In this document: positions 6,432 to 12,752 of the stretch, one piece after another | Numbering within the stretch: position 1 is the stretch's first letter | How the letters are laid out: each line of letters opens with the position of its first letter | Source: an uncultured Erysipelotrichaceae bacterium | Lineage (GTDB): Bacteria > Bacillota_I > Bacilli_A > RF39 > UBA660 | Direction: 5' to 3' | Assembly: GCA_902768065.1 (NCBI GenBank) | Contig: CACXJP010000045.1 | Coordinates: 1 to 12,752, forward strand | Length of the DNA stretch: 12,752 nt | The notes under the pieces: model-generated | The model's database searches: none | Told to the model about the DNA's origin: nothing | Seen by the model: the letters and a program-made list of their open reading frames with translations, nothing else | Translations under genes and position numbers: made by a program

Positions 6432-8543
6432 TTAATCTACCTTTCTAACTACTTCAAAATCAATAGTTTTTTCTTCTTTACTTGCTCTAACAACTTTTAC
6501 AACAACTCTTTCACCTATTGAATACTTTATATGACTCTTTTCCCCAGTCAAACATAAGTGTTCCTCATCGAAATGGAAAAAGTCTTTCATATCTCTTAAA
6601 GGAACCAAACCTTCAATAAGATTATCAAGTTCAACAAACATTCCAAAACTTGTTATAGAAGAAATCATACCTTCAAATTCTTCTCCAATATGTTTCTCCA
6701 TATATTCTGCCATTTTCATATCTTCAACTTCTCTTTCACAATCTATAGATGCTCTTTCTCTTTCAGAAGAATGTTCTGCAACATAAACAAGTTTTTCTTC
6801 CCATTTTTTAATAGTTTTCATATCTATATTCTTATCAAATAAATAAGTTCTAAGTAAACGATGAACAGTAGTATCAGGATATCTTCTAATAGGAGATGTA
6901 AAATGAGTATAACAACTACTTGCTAAACCATAATGACCAAGATTTTCTGGCCTATATACTGCCTTTTGCATACTCCTTAATAACAATGTAGACAATATTT
7001 TATATTCCGGTTTATCCTTAAGCTGTTCCAAAATATTTTGCATTGTTGTTGGCTTAAAATCTTTTATATTACCTGTTATTTTATATCCTAATCCACTTAC
7101 AAAGCCAAGAAAGCTTCTGATTTTTTCTTCTTTTGGATACTCATGTACACGATAAATAAATGGTAAATTCATAAAGTAAATATGTGAAGCAACACACTCA
7201 TTAGCAGCTATCATGAAATCTTCAATTAACCTCTCACCTGTACCTCTATCTCTTAAAACCACTTCTGTCGGAACACAATTCTCATCAACAAGTATTTTAG
7301 CTTCATCAACTTCAAAATCAATATAACCTCTTTTTTCCTTAGCTTTTCTTAATATTTTTGCGAGTTCATTCATTGTTCTAAGATGTTCAGCATAATCTTC
7401 ATATCCTTCTGGAATAATATTCTTTTCTAAAACGCTATTAACCTTCTTATATGTCATTTGAATTCTTGACTTAATAACACTTTGAAAAATTTCATAATCT
7501 AGTTGTTTACCGTTTGAATCAAATTCCATTACACATGAAATAGCAAGTCTATCAACATTAGGATTGAGAGAACATATTCCATTAGACAACTCATGAGGTA
7601 ACATAGGAATAACTCTATCAACCAAATAGACACTTGTTCCTCTTTCCATTGCCTCATTATCTAAAGGACTTCCCTCACGAACATAATAACTTACATCAGC
7701 AATATGTACACCTAACGTGTAATGTCCATTTGGAAGCTTTTTTATACTTATAGCATCATCTATATCTTTTGTATCATCACCATCAATAGTAAAAATCACT
7801 TCATCTCTTAAATCTCTTCTATCCTCAAGTTCAACATCATATACTTCCATTGGAATTTTAGAGACTTCTTCTTTTACATCATCCGGAAAATCAACGTTTA
7901 TATTGTACTTATATATAATAGAAAGAATATCAACTCCAGGATCATTGACATGACCAATTATTTCAACAACTTTTCCTTCGTATTTTCCATTGTTATTTAA
8001 TTTTTTCCCCAATTCAACAACAACTTTATGTCCATCTACAGCATTTAAACTATCTTCTTTAGATACATTTATATCAAGTTTAACCTTATGATCATCTAGT
8101 TCAACGTGCCCAACACCATCTTTATCAAATGTGATTAACCCAATAAATTGTTTTGTTTTTCTTTCAATTATTTTAAGTACTCTTCCTTCTAACCTATCAA
8201 GATTCATCTTACTTGTAATTTCAACTAATACAATATCATCATGGATAGCTCCATTCATATCATCCTGAGCAACATAGATATCATCATCCATATTTTCAAC
8301 TTCAACAAAACCAAAACCCTTTTTATTAGCTCTCATAACACCTTTTCTAAGATGACTATTTTCAAGTAGCATATATTTATCTTTGTTAGAATGATAAATA
8401 ATAGTTTCTTCTTCCAAACTTCTTAATTCATCTGATAATTCCTTTATTTCTTCAACAGAATCAACACCTAAAAGGTTCTGTATCTCATAAATATCAAGTG
8501 CTTTATCAGAATTTTTCATTATATTCAATATATTATCTCTCAC
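6432..8543 (-). CDS. rnr: Ribonuclease R (RNB-family 3'-5' exoribonuclease)
   Basis: RNase R degrades structured RNA and, with tmRNA and SmpB, the faulty mRNA of rescued ribosomes. From the N-terminus there is a winged-helix-like region (1-60), cold-shock/OB domains (about 65-200), the RNB domain with IDGDDTKDIDDAI near 253-265 holding the metal-binding aspartates, and a C-terminal S1 domain (last 80 residues, with SSITSFGMFVELDNLIEGLV). A GTG start at 8543 is chosen: AGAAGGTG lies seven bases upstream, whereas the ATG at 8561 has no binding site and lies upstream of the start expected from TATAAT at 8564-8569. This gives 703 residues. The protein ends right after the S1 domain (VVRKVD), without the long lysine-rich tail many RNase R proteins have. 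It leads the rnr-capA-smpB operon. Confidence 0.93.
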   Translation of the reverse strand: MRDNILNIMKNSDKALDIYEIQNLLGVDSVEEIKELSDELRSLEEETIIYHSNKDKYMLLENSHLRKGVMRANKKGFGFVEVENMDDDIYVAQDDMNGAIHDDIVLVEITSKMNLDRLEGRVLKIIERKTKQFIGLITFDKDGVGHVELDDHKVKLDINVSKEDSLNAVDGHKVVVELGKKLNNNGKYEGKVVEIIGHVNDPGVDILSIIYKYNINVDFPDDVKEEVSKIPMEVYDVELEDRRDLRDEVIFTIDGDDTKDIDDAISIKKLPNGHYTLGVHIADVSYYVREGSPLDNEAMERGTSVYLVDRVIPMLPHELSNGICSLNPNVDRLAISCVMEFDSNGKQLDYEIFQSVIKSRIQMTYKKVNSVLEKNIIPEGYEDYAEHLRTMNELAKILRKAKEKRGYIDFEVDEAKILVDENCVPTEVVLRDRGTGERLIEDFMIAANECVASHIYFMNLPFIYRVHEYPKEEKIRSFLGFVSGLGYKITGNIKDFKPTTMQNILEQLKDKPEYKILSTLLLRSMQKAVYRPENLGHYGLASSCYTHFTSPIRRYPDTTVHRLLRTYLFDKNIDMKTIKKWEEKLVYVAEHSSERERASIDCEREVEDMKMAEYMEKHIGEEFEGMISSITSFGMFVELDNLIEGLVPLRDMKDFFHFDEEHLCLTGEKSHIKYSIGERVVVKVVRASKEEKTIDFEVVRKVD

Positions 8544-8548
8544 AGTAT

Positions 8549-8556
8549 CACCTTCT
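8549..8556 (-). promoter_or_regulatory. Ribosome binding site that fixes the rnr start at GTG
   Basis: AGAAGGTG on the minus strand ends so that seven bases separate its last AAGG base from GTG at 8543. It lies inside the reading frame that would begin at the ATG at 8561, which argues against that upstream start. Confidence 0.7.
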
Positions 8557-8563
8557 AACATAT

Positions 8564-8569
8564 ATTATA
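8564..8569 (-). promoter_or_regulatory. -10 box of the rnr-capA-smpB operon
   Basis: A perfect TATAAT on the minus strand places the transcription start near 8557, about 14 bases before the GTG start. The -35 position is only T-rich. It follows the secG terminator directly, so the operon is likely independent of secG. Confidence 0.55.
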
Positions 8570-8582
8570 ACTTAAAAAAGCA

Positions 8583-8605
8583 AAATAAAAAAGGGCTAAG
8601 CCCTT
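8583..8605 (-). terminator. Terminator of secG
   Basis: On the minus strand AAGGGC-TTA-GCCCTT (arms 8600-8605 and 8591-8596) is followed by TTTTATTTTG. The stem starts inside the secG stop codon. Confidence 0.75.
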
Positions 8606-8819
8606 AAATAAACATTGAAACTAAACATATTATAAAGAAAGCTGCCCCTAAAAGCATAGTTATACGTGTAATAACTAATTCTGAACCTCTCTCTTTTCTA
8701 TTCGCAAATAACTCACTTTGCCCACCTGATATAATTTGAGGACCACCATCAGCTTTTGAGCTTTGTAATAGAACTATAATAATCAATAAAATAGATACTA
8801 TTAATAATGCTATTTCCAT
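8604..8819 (-). CDS. secG: Preprotein translocase subunit SecG
   Basis: SecG is the small accessory subunit of the SecYEG channel that moves proteins across the cytoplasmic membrane. The 71 residues have two membrane helices (about 2-18 and 48-70) flanking a loop with LLQSSKADGG and a GG(Q/S)-type segment reading ISGGQSELFANRKERG, followed by RIT, the family hallmarks. The start at 8819 is set by GGAGGG five bases upstream; a longer frame to 8873 would begin in the promoter and add 18 residues not found in SecG. The gene has its own promoter and terminator and lies just upstream of rnr, the classical Firmicutes order. Confidence 0.93.
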   Translation of the reverse strand: MEIALLIVSILLIIIVLLQSSKADGGPQIISGGQSELFANRKERGSELVITRITMLLGAAFFIICLVSMFI

Positions 8820-8824
8820 CAAAT

Positions 8825-8830
8825 CCCTCC
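8825..8830 (-). promoter_or_regulatory. Ribosome binding site that fixes the secG start
   Basis: GGAGGG on the minus strand lies five bases before the ATG at 8819, ruling in the 71-residue form against the in-frame ATG at 8873. Confidence 0.85.
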
Positions 8831-8844
8831 ATTTAACAATATAT

Positions 8845-8873
8845 ATAATAACATAATAGATACATAAAATCAA
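8845..8873 (-). promoter_or_regulatory. SigmaA-type promoter of secG
   Basis: TTGATT (8868-8873) and TATTAT (8845-8850) are separated by exactly 17 bases on the minus strand, in the gap after murD. The expected start, near 8838, lies about 19 bases before the secG ATG. Confidence 0.55.
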
Positions 8874-8881
8874 GGAAAGAC

Positions 8882-10234
8882 TTAAATCTCTTTTAAACTA
8901 GCAACTAAATCTTTAAATTCTTGGCCCCTAACTTCGCACTCTTTATATTGATCCCATGATGCTGATGCAGGGCTCAATAATACCACATCTCCTGGACTCA
9001 TTAAATCAATACACTTATTAAATCCATCTTTTAAGAATTCAAAACAATAATTATTAATATTTAACTCGTTGCAAAAATCCACTACTCTATCTCTACATTG
9101 ACCAATTGCAATTACTGCTTTAACATTTTTCATATAAGGCTTCAACTCCATAAAGTCTTGGCCTCTTTCCATCCCACCTAAGAATAATATGATAGGTTTA
9201 TCAAAAGAAGATAAAGCAATTTGACAACATTTTATATTTGTAGCCTCAGTATCATTATAAAATCTACATTTATTTACAGTGTCAACATATTCTAGCCTAT
9301 GTTCTACACCCTTAAATTCAGAAATTGTATCTTTAATAACACTATTTTTAACATTAAGCTCTTTAGCAATCATAATTGCTGCCATGCAATTTTCTATATT
9401 ATGTTTACCAACTATTAATATATCATCACATGATATAACTTTTTCTCCATAATAATAAATACAATTATTTTCTAAATAACAACCCTCTATTTTATTGTCA
9501 CCTGAAAAATACTTTTTAGTAGATTTAATATTATTTGTAACATTTAAAACATCCTCATCCTCATTATTTAAAATAGCTATATCATTCTCACTTTGATTTT
9601 GGAAAAGCTTTGCCTTTACTCTTTTATAATTATCATAGCTTTTTAAAAAATCAATATGCGCAGGACTTAAATTAGTCATTACTGCAATATTAGGATTAAA
9701 CTTACTCATATTTTCAAGTTGCTGACAAGAGATTTCCATCACCAATATGCTATCGCTTGTAAGCTTATCAAGAACACTAGATAACGGATATCCTATATTT
9801 CCAGCCAAAACCACTCTATCACCAAATGCATTTTTTAAAATATTATATGTAATTGTTGTAGTTGTGGTTTTACCATTTGTACCTGTAATTGATATTAATT
9901 TAATACCTTTAGGTAACAATCTATAACACATTTCAACTTCATTAATAACCTCAATACCTAAATCATTTGCCTTTAAAACATATTTATGATCAATTGGTAC
10001 ACCAGGATTTTTAATCAAATAGTCAAAAGAATTATCTAACAAATCATCAGGATGAGAACCAAATACAAATTGAACACCCATATCACGTAATTCTTTGATT
10101 TTAGATTTATCTAAAACTTTCTCTTGTTTTGCATCATTTAAAACAACTGTATTTCCTCTTTTTATTAAAACTTTAGCTGCTTCATAACCACTTCTTGCAA
10201 AACCTAAAATGAGTATTTTATTATTCTTAAACAT
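8882..10234 (-). CDS. murD: UDP-N-acetylmuramoyl-L-alanine--D-glutamate ligase
   Basis: MurD adds D-glutamate to UDP-MurNAc-L-alanine in cytoplasmic peptidoglycan precursor synthesis, using ATP. The 450 residues show the Mur-ligase plan: an N-terminal Rossmann-like domain with LGFARSG (10-16), the ATP loop GTNGKTTTT (118-126), the likely carbamylated lysine K207 in YKRVKAKL, the HRLE motif (312-315) and the C-terminal LSPASASWDQYKECEVRG (420-437), which is diagnostic for MurD. NDTEATN (327-333) has glutamate where most MurD proteins have lysine (NDSKATN), and EISCQQLE replaces ESSFQLE-type sequences. R357 in GGMERG agrees with Bacillus. The start has GGTGATATT before the ATG and TATAAT upstream. 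It is not in the dcw cell-division cluster; a divergent FemABX gene is its only cell-wall neighbour. Confidence 0.92.
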   Translation of the reverse strand: MFKNNKILILGFARSGYEAAKVLIKRGNTVVLNDAKQEKVLDKSKIKELRDMGVQFVFGSHPDDLLDNSFDYLIKNPGVPIDHKYVLKANDLGIEVINEVEMCYRLLPKGIKLISITGTNGKTTTTTITYNILKNAFGDRVVLAGNIGYPLSSVLDKLTSDSILVMEISCQQLENMSKFNPNIAVMTNLSPAHIDFLKSYDNYKRVKAKLFQNQSENDIAILNNEDEDVLNVTNNIKSTKKYFSGDNKIEGCYLENNCIYYYGEKVISCDDILIVGKHNIENCMAAIMIAKELNVKNSVIKDTISEFKGVEHRLEYVDTVNKCRFYNDTEATNIKCCQIALSSFDKPIILFLGGMERGQDFMELKPYMKNVKAVIAIGQCRDRVVDFCNELNINNYCFEFLKDGFNKCIDLMSPGDVVLLSPASASWDQYKECEVRGQEFKDLVASLKEI

Positions 10235-10249
10235 AATATCACCAATAAT

Positions 10250-10255
10250 ATTATA
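10250..10255 (-). promoter_or_regulatory. -10 box of murD
   Basis: TATAAT on the minus strand lies 16 bases before the murD ATG; the -35 position is poor (TTACTA at 17 bases). The leader would be very short. Confidence 0.45.
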
Positions 10256-10317
10256 CTATAAAAACAACGAATTAGTAATTATTATTGTTATATAATGTAA
10301 ATGCATAAATAGATATA

Positions 10318-10347
10318 TTGAAAGGAATATTGCAATTATGATATAAT
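10318..10347 (+). promoter_or_regulatory. Strong promoter of the FemABX gene
   Basis: TTGAAA (10318-10323), an 18-base spacer ending in TGA, and a perfect TATAAT (10342-10347) give both a -35 and an extended -10. The expected start is near 10354, 20 bases before the GTG start codon. Confidence 0.75.
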
Positions 10348-10373
10348 TGTAGAAAGATAGGAAGTGGGCATAA

Positions 10374-11609
10374 GTGAAAATAGTAAAATTAAATGCTGCA
10401 CAATTTGATAAATTTGCATCTAATCATAGATATAGAAATTACTATCAAACATCAATGTATGGCTTTGTAATGGCAAAATTTGGATACAGGTCACAATTTT
10501 TAGGAATAGTAAATGAAGGAAACAAACTAATTGGAGCAACATTAATAATATATAAAGAAGTATTTATGAAAAACAAAATTGCATATGCACCTAGAGGTAT
10601 ACTTTTCGATTATGAAAATAAAAACAATGTTGAAGAGCTTGCTACAATATTGAAAAAGACACTAGGAAAACAAGGTTTTATGCTTTTAAGAATGGACCCA
10701 GCCATAACGCTTACTATTAGAGATACTGAAGGCGCAATTATGAACTTTAATAATAAAGGAAATACAATTATTGATAATATAAAAGACGCCGGATTTTCAT
10801 ATAAAGGTAAGAATCTTTTCTTTGAAACAGAAAAGCCAAGATGGGAAGCACTTATTCCACTGCAAAGAGACGTGAGAGAAATATTTGCAAAGTTAGATAA
10901 GAGAACTAGAACTAAAATTAGAAAAGCAACAAACTCCGGAGTAATTGCTGTAAGAGACCAAAACAAAAATATAAATAAATTATTTCAATATGTAGGAAAG
11001 AAAGACAAAAAGCCTTTATCTTTCTATAGAGAAATGAAAGAACAATTTGATGGTGATATTGACATATATTATGCAAAGATTAGAACTGAAACATTCCTAA
11101 TTAATTCTAGAAGAAGTTATGAAAAAGAACAAGAATATAATGATGATCTTGCAGAAAGAATTCAAGATATGAACATTGATCAAAAAGAACGAGATAACTA
11201 CATTAACAAAAAAATGCAATCAGATAAATTAATCACATCATACAAAACCAGTCTGCTAAGAGCAACTGATTTATTAAAAGAAAATCCTGATGGAATAATA
11301 ATAGGCGGAGCAATGGTTATAAGATATGATAATGCAGCTTTCATCTTCACAGAAGGATGTGATGAAAAATATAGTAACCTAAACGCAAACTACTTGATAA
11401 AATGGCAACTAATAAACGACTATACTGAAGAAGGATTTAAATATATTAATATGAATGCTGTTGTAGGTGACTTTGAAAACAAAAGTAAATATAGTGGACT
11501 GAATGAAGCTAAATTTGGATATAATCCGATGGTTACAGAATATATAGGAGAATTCGATATTATACTAAATAATTTCTCTTATAACTTATATCAAAAGATG
11601 AACAAATAA
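10374..11609 (+). CDS. FemABX-family aminoacyltransferase (peptidoglycan interpeptide bridge)
   Basis: FemABX proteins transfer amino acids from aminoacyl-tRNA to the stem-peptide lysine of lipid II or its precursor at the inner face of the membrane. The 411-residue protein has the double GNAT-like layout: opening FASNHRYRNYYQTSMYG (15-30), first domain to about 160, KLDKRTRTKIRKATNSGV (173-190), then a long charged helical arm (about 246-303) typical of the tRNA-contacting coiled coil, and a second domain with GGAMVIRYDNAAFIFTEGCDEKYSNLNANYLIKW. The C-terminal NMNAVVGDF.NKSKYSGLNEAKFGYNP matches the family end. Which amino acid is added cannot be read. Start is GTG at 10374 with AGGAAG nine bases upstream. 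It is transcribed away from murD. Confidence 0.9.
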   Translation: MKIVKLNAAQFDKFASNHRYRNYYQTSMYGFVMAKFGYRSQFLGIVNEGNKLIGATLIIYKEVFMKNKIAYAPRGILFDYENKNNVEELATILKKTLGKQGFMLLRMDPAITLTIRDTEGAIMNFNNKGNTIIDNIKDAGFSYKGKNLFFETEKPRWEALIPLQRDVREIFAKLDKRTRTKIRKATNSGVIAVRDQNKNINKLFQYVGKKDKKPLSFYREMKEQFDGDIDIYYAKIRTETFLINSRRSYEKEQEYNDDLAERIQDMNIDQKERDNYINKKMQSDKLITSYKTSLLRATDLLKENPDGIIIGGAMVIRYDNAAFIFTEGCDEKYSNLNANYLIKWQLINDYTEEGFKYINMNAVVGDFENKSKYSGLNEAKFGYNPMVTEYIGEFDIILNNFSYNLYQKMNK

Positions 11610-11634
11610 AAAACACAAAATATTGTGTTTTTTT
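11608..11634. terminator. Bidirectional terminator between the FemABX and kinase-like genes
   Basis: An 11-bp stem (11608-11618 with 11623-11633) with loop AATA starts in the FemABX stop codon. T runs occur at both ends depending on the strand, and the minus-strand gene ends only six bases away, so both converging genes can use it. Confidence 0.8.
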
Positions 11635-11639
11635 CATTA

Positions 11640-12512
11640 TTATCTCATATATTTAAGTGATAATATCTTTGAAGGAATCCTATTTATAAGAGGTTTATCA
11701 AACACATAATCCTTAAATATATCACCTATGTAGGGTTTGTTATCCGCATCCGAAAATATTTCTCTTAATCCTTCTTTAATATATTTATCTAAGTTCATTC
11801 TTTTAATTAATTCATCAAACATCTTTTTACTTTGATATAATTCTATAGCTAAATAATCATCATTCTTAATATTTAAAGAATTATATGTTAAAAGGCTCTC
11901 CAAAAACATAACAGCCCAAACATAAATATCATTATCTTTCTTAGAAAAATCTTTATTATATACTTTCTTTGCCCATAATAATCTAGGATATTCTAAATCA
12001 TAATCATATCCTTTATATGAACCGGAATCTGTATCAATAATTACAGGTTTATCTTCATTATCAAAAAGAATATTCTTTGGTCTTATATCACCAATAGTAT
12101 AATCATATTTATGTATTCTTTTTATTGCCAAGTCAATTTCAAATAATAACATCATTAATTGTTCTTGAGATATCAAACCATAAGGAATATATTCTAAAAA
12201 CAATTCTAGAAAACTTTCATAATTGTTGTGATTATTTACTAAGTCCATTTTATAACCGACTAAATTGTTATTTCTTGTATATACAACTCCAGTTGGAAAA
12301 CAGAAATTTGGATCCTTTAAATTAATTAATTCTTTAATTTTATCCAATTTAAATAGATATTTTTTTCTATCAAACATTTTTATTGCAGTATCTTCATCAT
12401 ATTTATAAACACGTCCTTCACTGCCATATCCAATATTAGGAAATCTACTTCCTAAACTACCAGGTTTTATACATAAATTTTGAACATTACAATCTTTTGA
12501 AACAAATTTCAT
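11640..12512 (-). CDS. Divergent protein kinase-like protein
   Basis: The 290 residues have the order of a small protein kinase fold: glycine-rich loop GYGSEGRVY (28-36), AIK with K45 as the ATP lysine, and a catalytic loop HKYDYTIGDIRPKNILF (134-150) in which D142 and N147 fit the HRDxxxxN positions although the HRD triad itself reads IGD. The metal-binding DFG is replaced by DTD (160-162) in VIIDTDSGSY, as in bacterial YegI-like kinases. The C-terminal lobe is short and no membrane segment or sensor domain is visible, so it is probably cytoplasmic. Key acidic residues are present, so activity is possible; the target is unknown. The start has GGTGATATT before the ATG. It lies about 80 bases downstream of tuf on the same strand and may get some read-through. 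Confidence 0.7.
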   Translation of the reverse strand: MKFVSKDCNVQNLCIKPGSLGSRFPNIGYGSEGRVYKYDEDTAIKMFDRKKYLFKLDKIKELINLKDPNFCFPTGVVYTRNNNLVGYKMDLVNNHNNYESFLELFLEYIPYGLISQEQLMMLLFEIDLAIKRIHKYDYTIGDIRPKNILFDNEDKPVIIDTDSGSYKGYDYDLEYPRLLWAKKVYNKDFSKKDNDIYVWAVMFLESLLTYNSLNIKNDDYLAIELYQSKKMFDELIKRMNLDKYIKEGLREIFSDADNKPYIGDIFKDYVFDKPLINRIPSKILSLKYMR

Positions 12513-12550
12513 AATATCACCTAAATTAATTAGAAATTATTCATCATACA

Positions 12551-12581
12551 TATAAAAAAAGTCAATCATACGATTGACTTT
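12551..12581 (-). terminator. Terminator of tuf
   Basis: A perfect 10-bp stem (12558-12567 with 12572-12581) with a four-base loop is followed on the minus strand by a run of seven T residues partly inside the stem. It lies 13 bases after the tuf stop codon. Confidence 0.8.
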
Positions 12582-12593
12582 AATATTTAATCA

Positions 12594-12752
12594 TTATTCA
12601 ACGATTTCAGTAACTGAACCAGCACCTACAGTTCTTCCACCTTCACGGATAGAGAATTGAGTTCCTTGTTCAAGAGCGATTGAATGGATTAATTCAACAT
12701 CCATATCAACATTATCTCCAGGCATTACCATTTCAGTTCCTTCTGGTAAAGT
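12594..12752 (-). CDS. tuf: Elongation factor Tu, C-terminal end (partial)
   Basis: The last 52 codons of EF-Tu are present, reading [18 protein letters not shown], then [20 protein letters not shown] and [13 protein letters not shown], the almost invariant end of domain III. EF-Tu carries aminoacyl-tRNA to the ribosome. The frame is open to the right edge of the window, so the gene is cut by the window and not broken. It uses CGT for arginine once, unlike the AGA-dominated neighbours, consistent with the codon bias of highly expressed genes. Confidence 0.97.
   Translation of the reverse strand, partial: TLPEGTEMVMPGDNVDMDVELIHSIALEQGTQFSIREGGRTVGAGSVTEIVE

Noticed and set aside
8820..8873. 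Longer SecG starting at 8873
   Set aside because: The extra 18 residues overlap the predicted promoter and are absent from SecG; GGAGGG precedes the ATG at 8819.
12125..12325. Plus-strand 66-residue frame inside the kinase-like gene
   Set aside because: Antisense to a supported gene, with no ribosome binding site or promoter; a by-product of AT-rich codons.
12536..12565. Minus-strand promoter for the kinase gene (TTGACT, 18 bases, AATAAT)
   Set aside because: The TTGACT is part of the tuf terminator stem and so is explained by that; it may still serve as a promoter but the evidence is not independent.
1..12752. CRISPR arrays, insertion sequences, prophage or toxin-antitoxin genes
   Set aside because: No regularly spaced direct repeats, transposase, integrase or phage-like reading frames are visible; the window is mostly core genes.

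Overview
The window is strongly AT-rich and reads like a chromosomal segment of a walled, low-GC Gram-positive bacterium (Bacillota, probably class Bacilli, possibly one of the uncultured gut lineages near the Mollicutes). The grounds are AGA/TTA-rich codon use, strong AGGAGG-type ribosome binding sites, TTGACA/TATAAT-type promoters, many hairpin-plus-U-tract terminators, and the Firmicutes-type neighbourhood secG-rnr-smpB-ssrA. MurD and a FemABX protein show that a peptidoglycan wall is made. TGA ends two genes and tryptophan is TGG, so the standard bacterial code applies. The lineage is inference.

Layout from left to right. Positions 1-284 hold a plus-strand terminator for a gene lying outside the window, then a minus-strand stretch with its own promoter, three hairpins and a terminator (candidate small RNA). 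Then come an EamA-family transporter (minus), tmRNA ssrA (minus), and the divergent plus-strand pflB-pflA operon for anaerobic pyruvate-to-formate metabolism, with a perfect 16-bp palindrome in its leader. A shared bidirectional terminator separates pflA from the convergent minus-strand group rnr-capA-smpB. Upstream of that lie secG and murD (minus), each with its own candidate promoter. A FemABX-type aminoacyltransferase (plus) is divergent from murD, converges through a second bidirectional terminator with a small protein-kinase-like gene (minus), and the window ends in the 3' end of tuf (minus).

Functionally, three pieces of ribosome rescue sit together: tmRNA, its partner SmpB, and RNase R, which degrades the defective mRNA. 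They are interrupted by a metallophosphatase-like CapA gene and by the pfl operon. The tmRNA tag reading frame is unusual: it appears to end in AVAYV instead of the common ALAA/AVAA. MurD and FemABX form a cell-wall pair around a divergent intergenic region. Most of the window is core genome. The least explained parts are the candidate small RNA, the tmRNA tag, the pfl palindrome, the divergent kinase and a glutamate in a usually lysine-bearing MurD motif.
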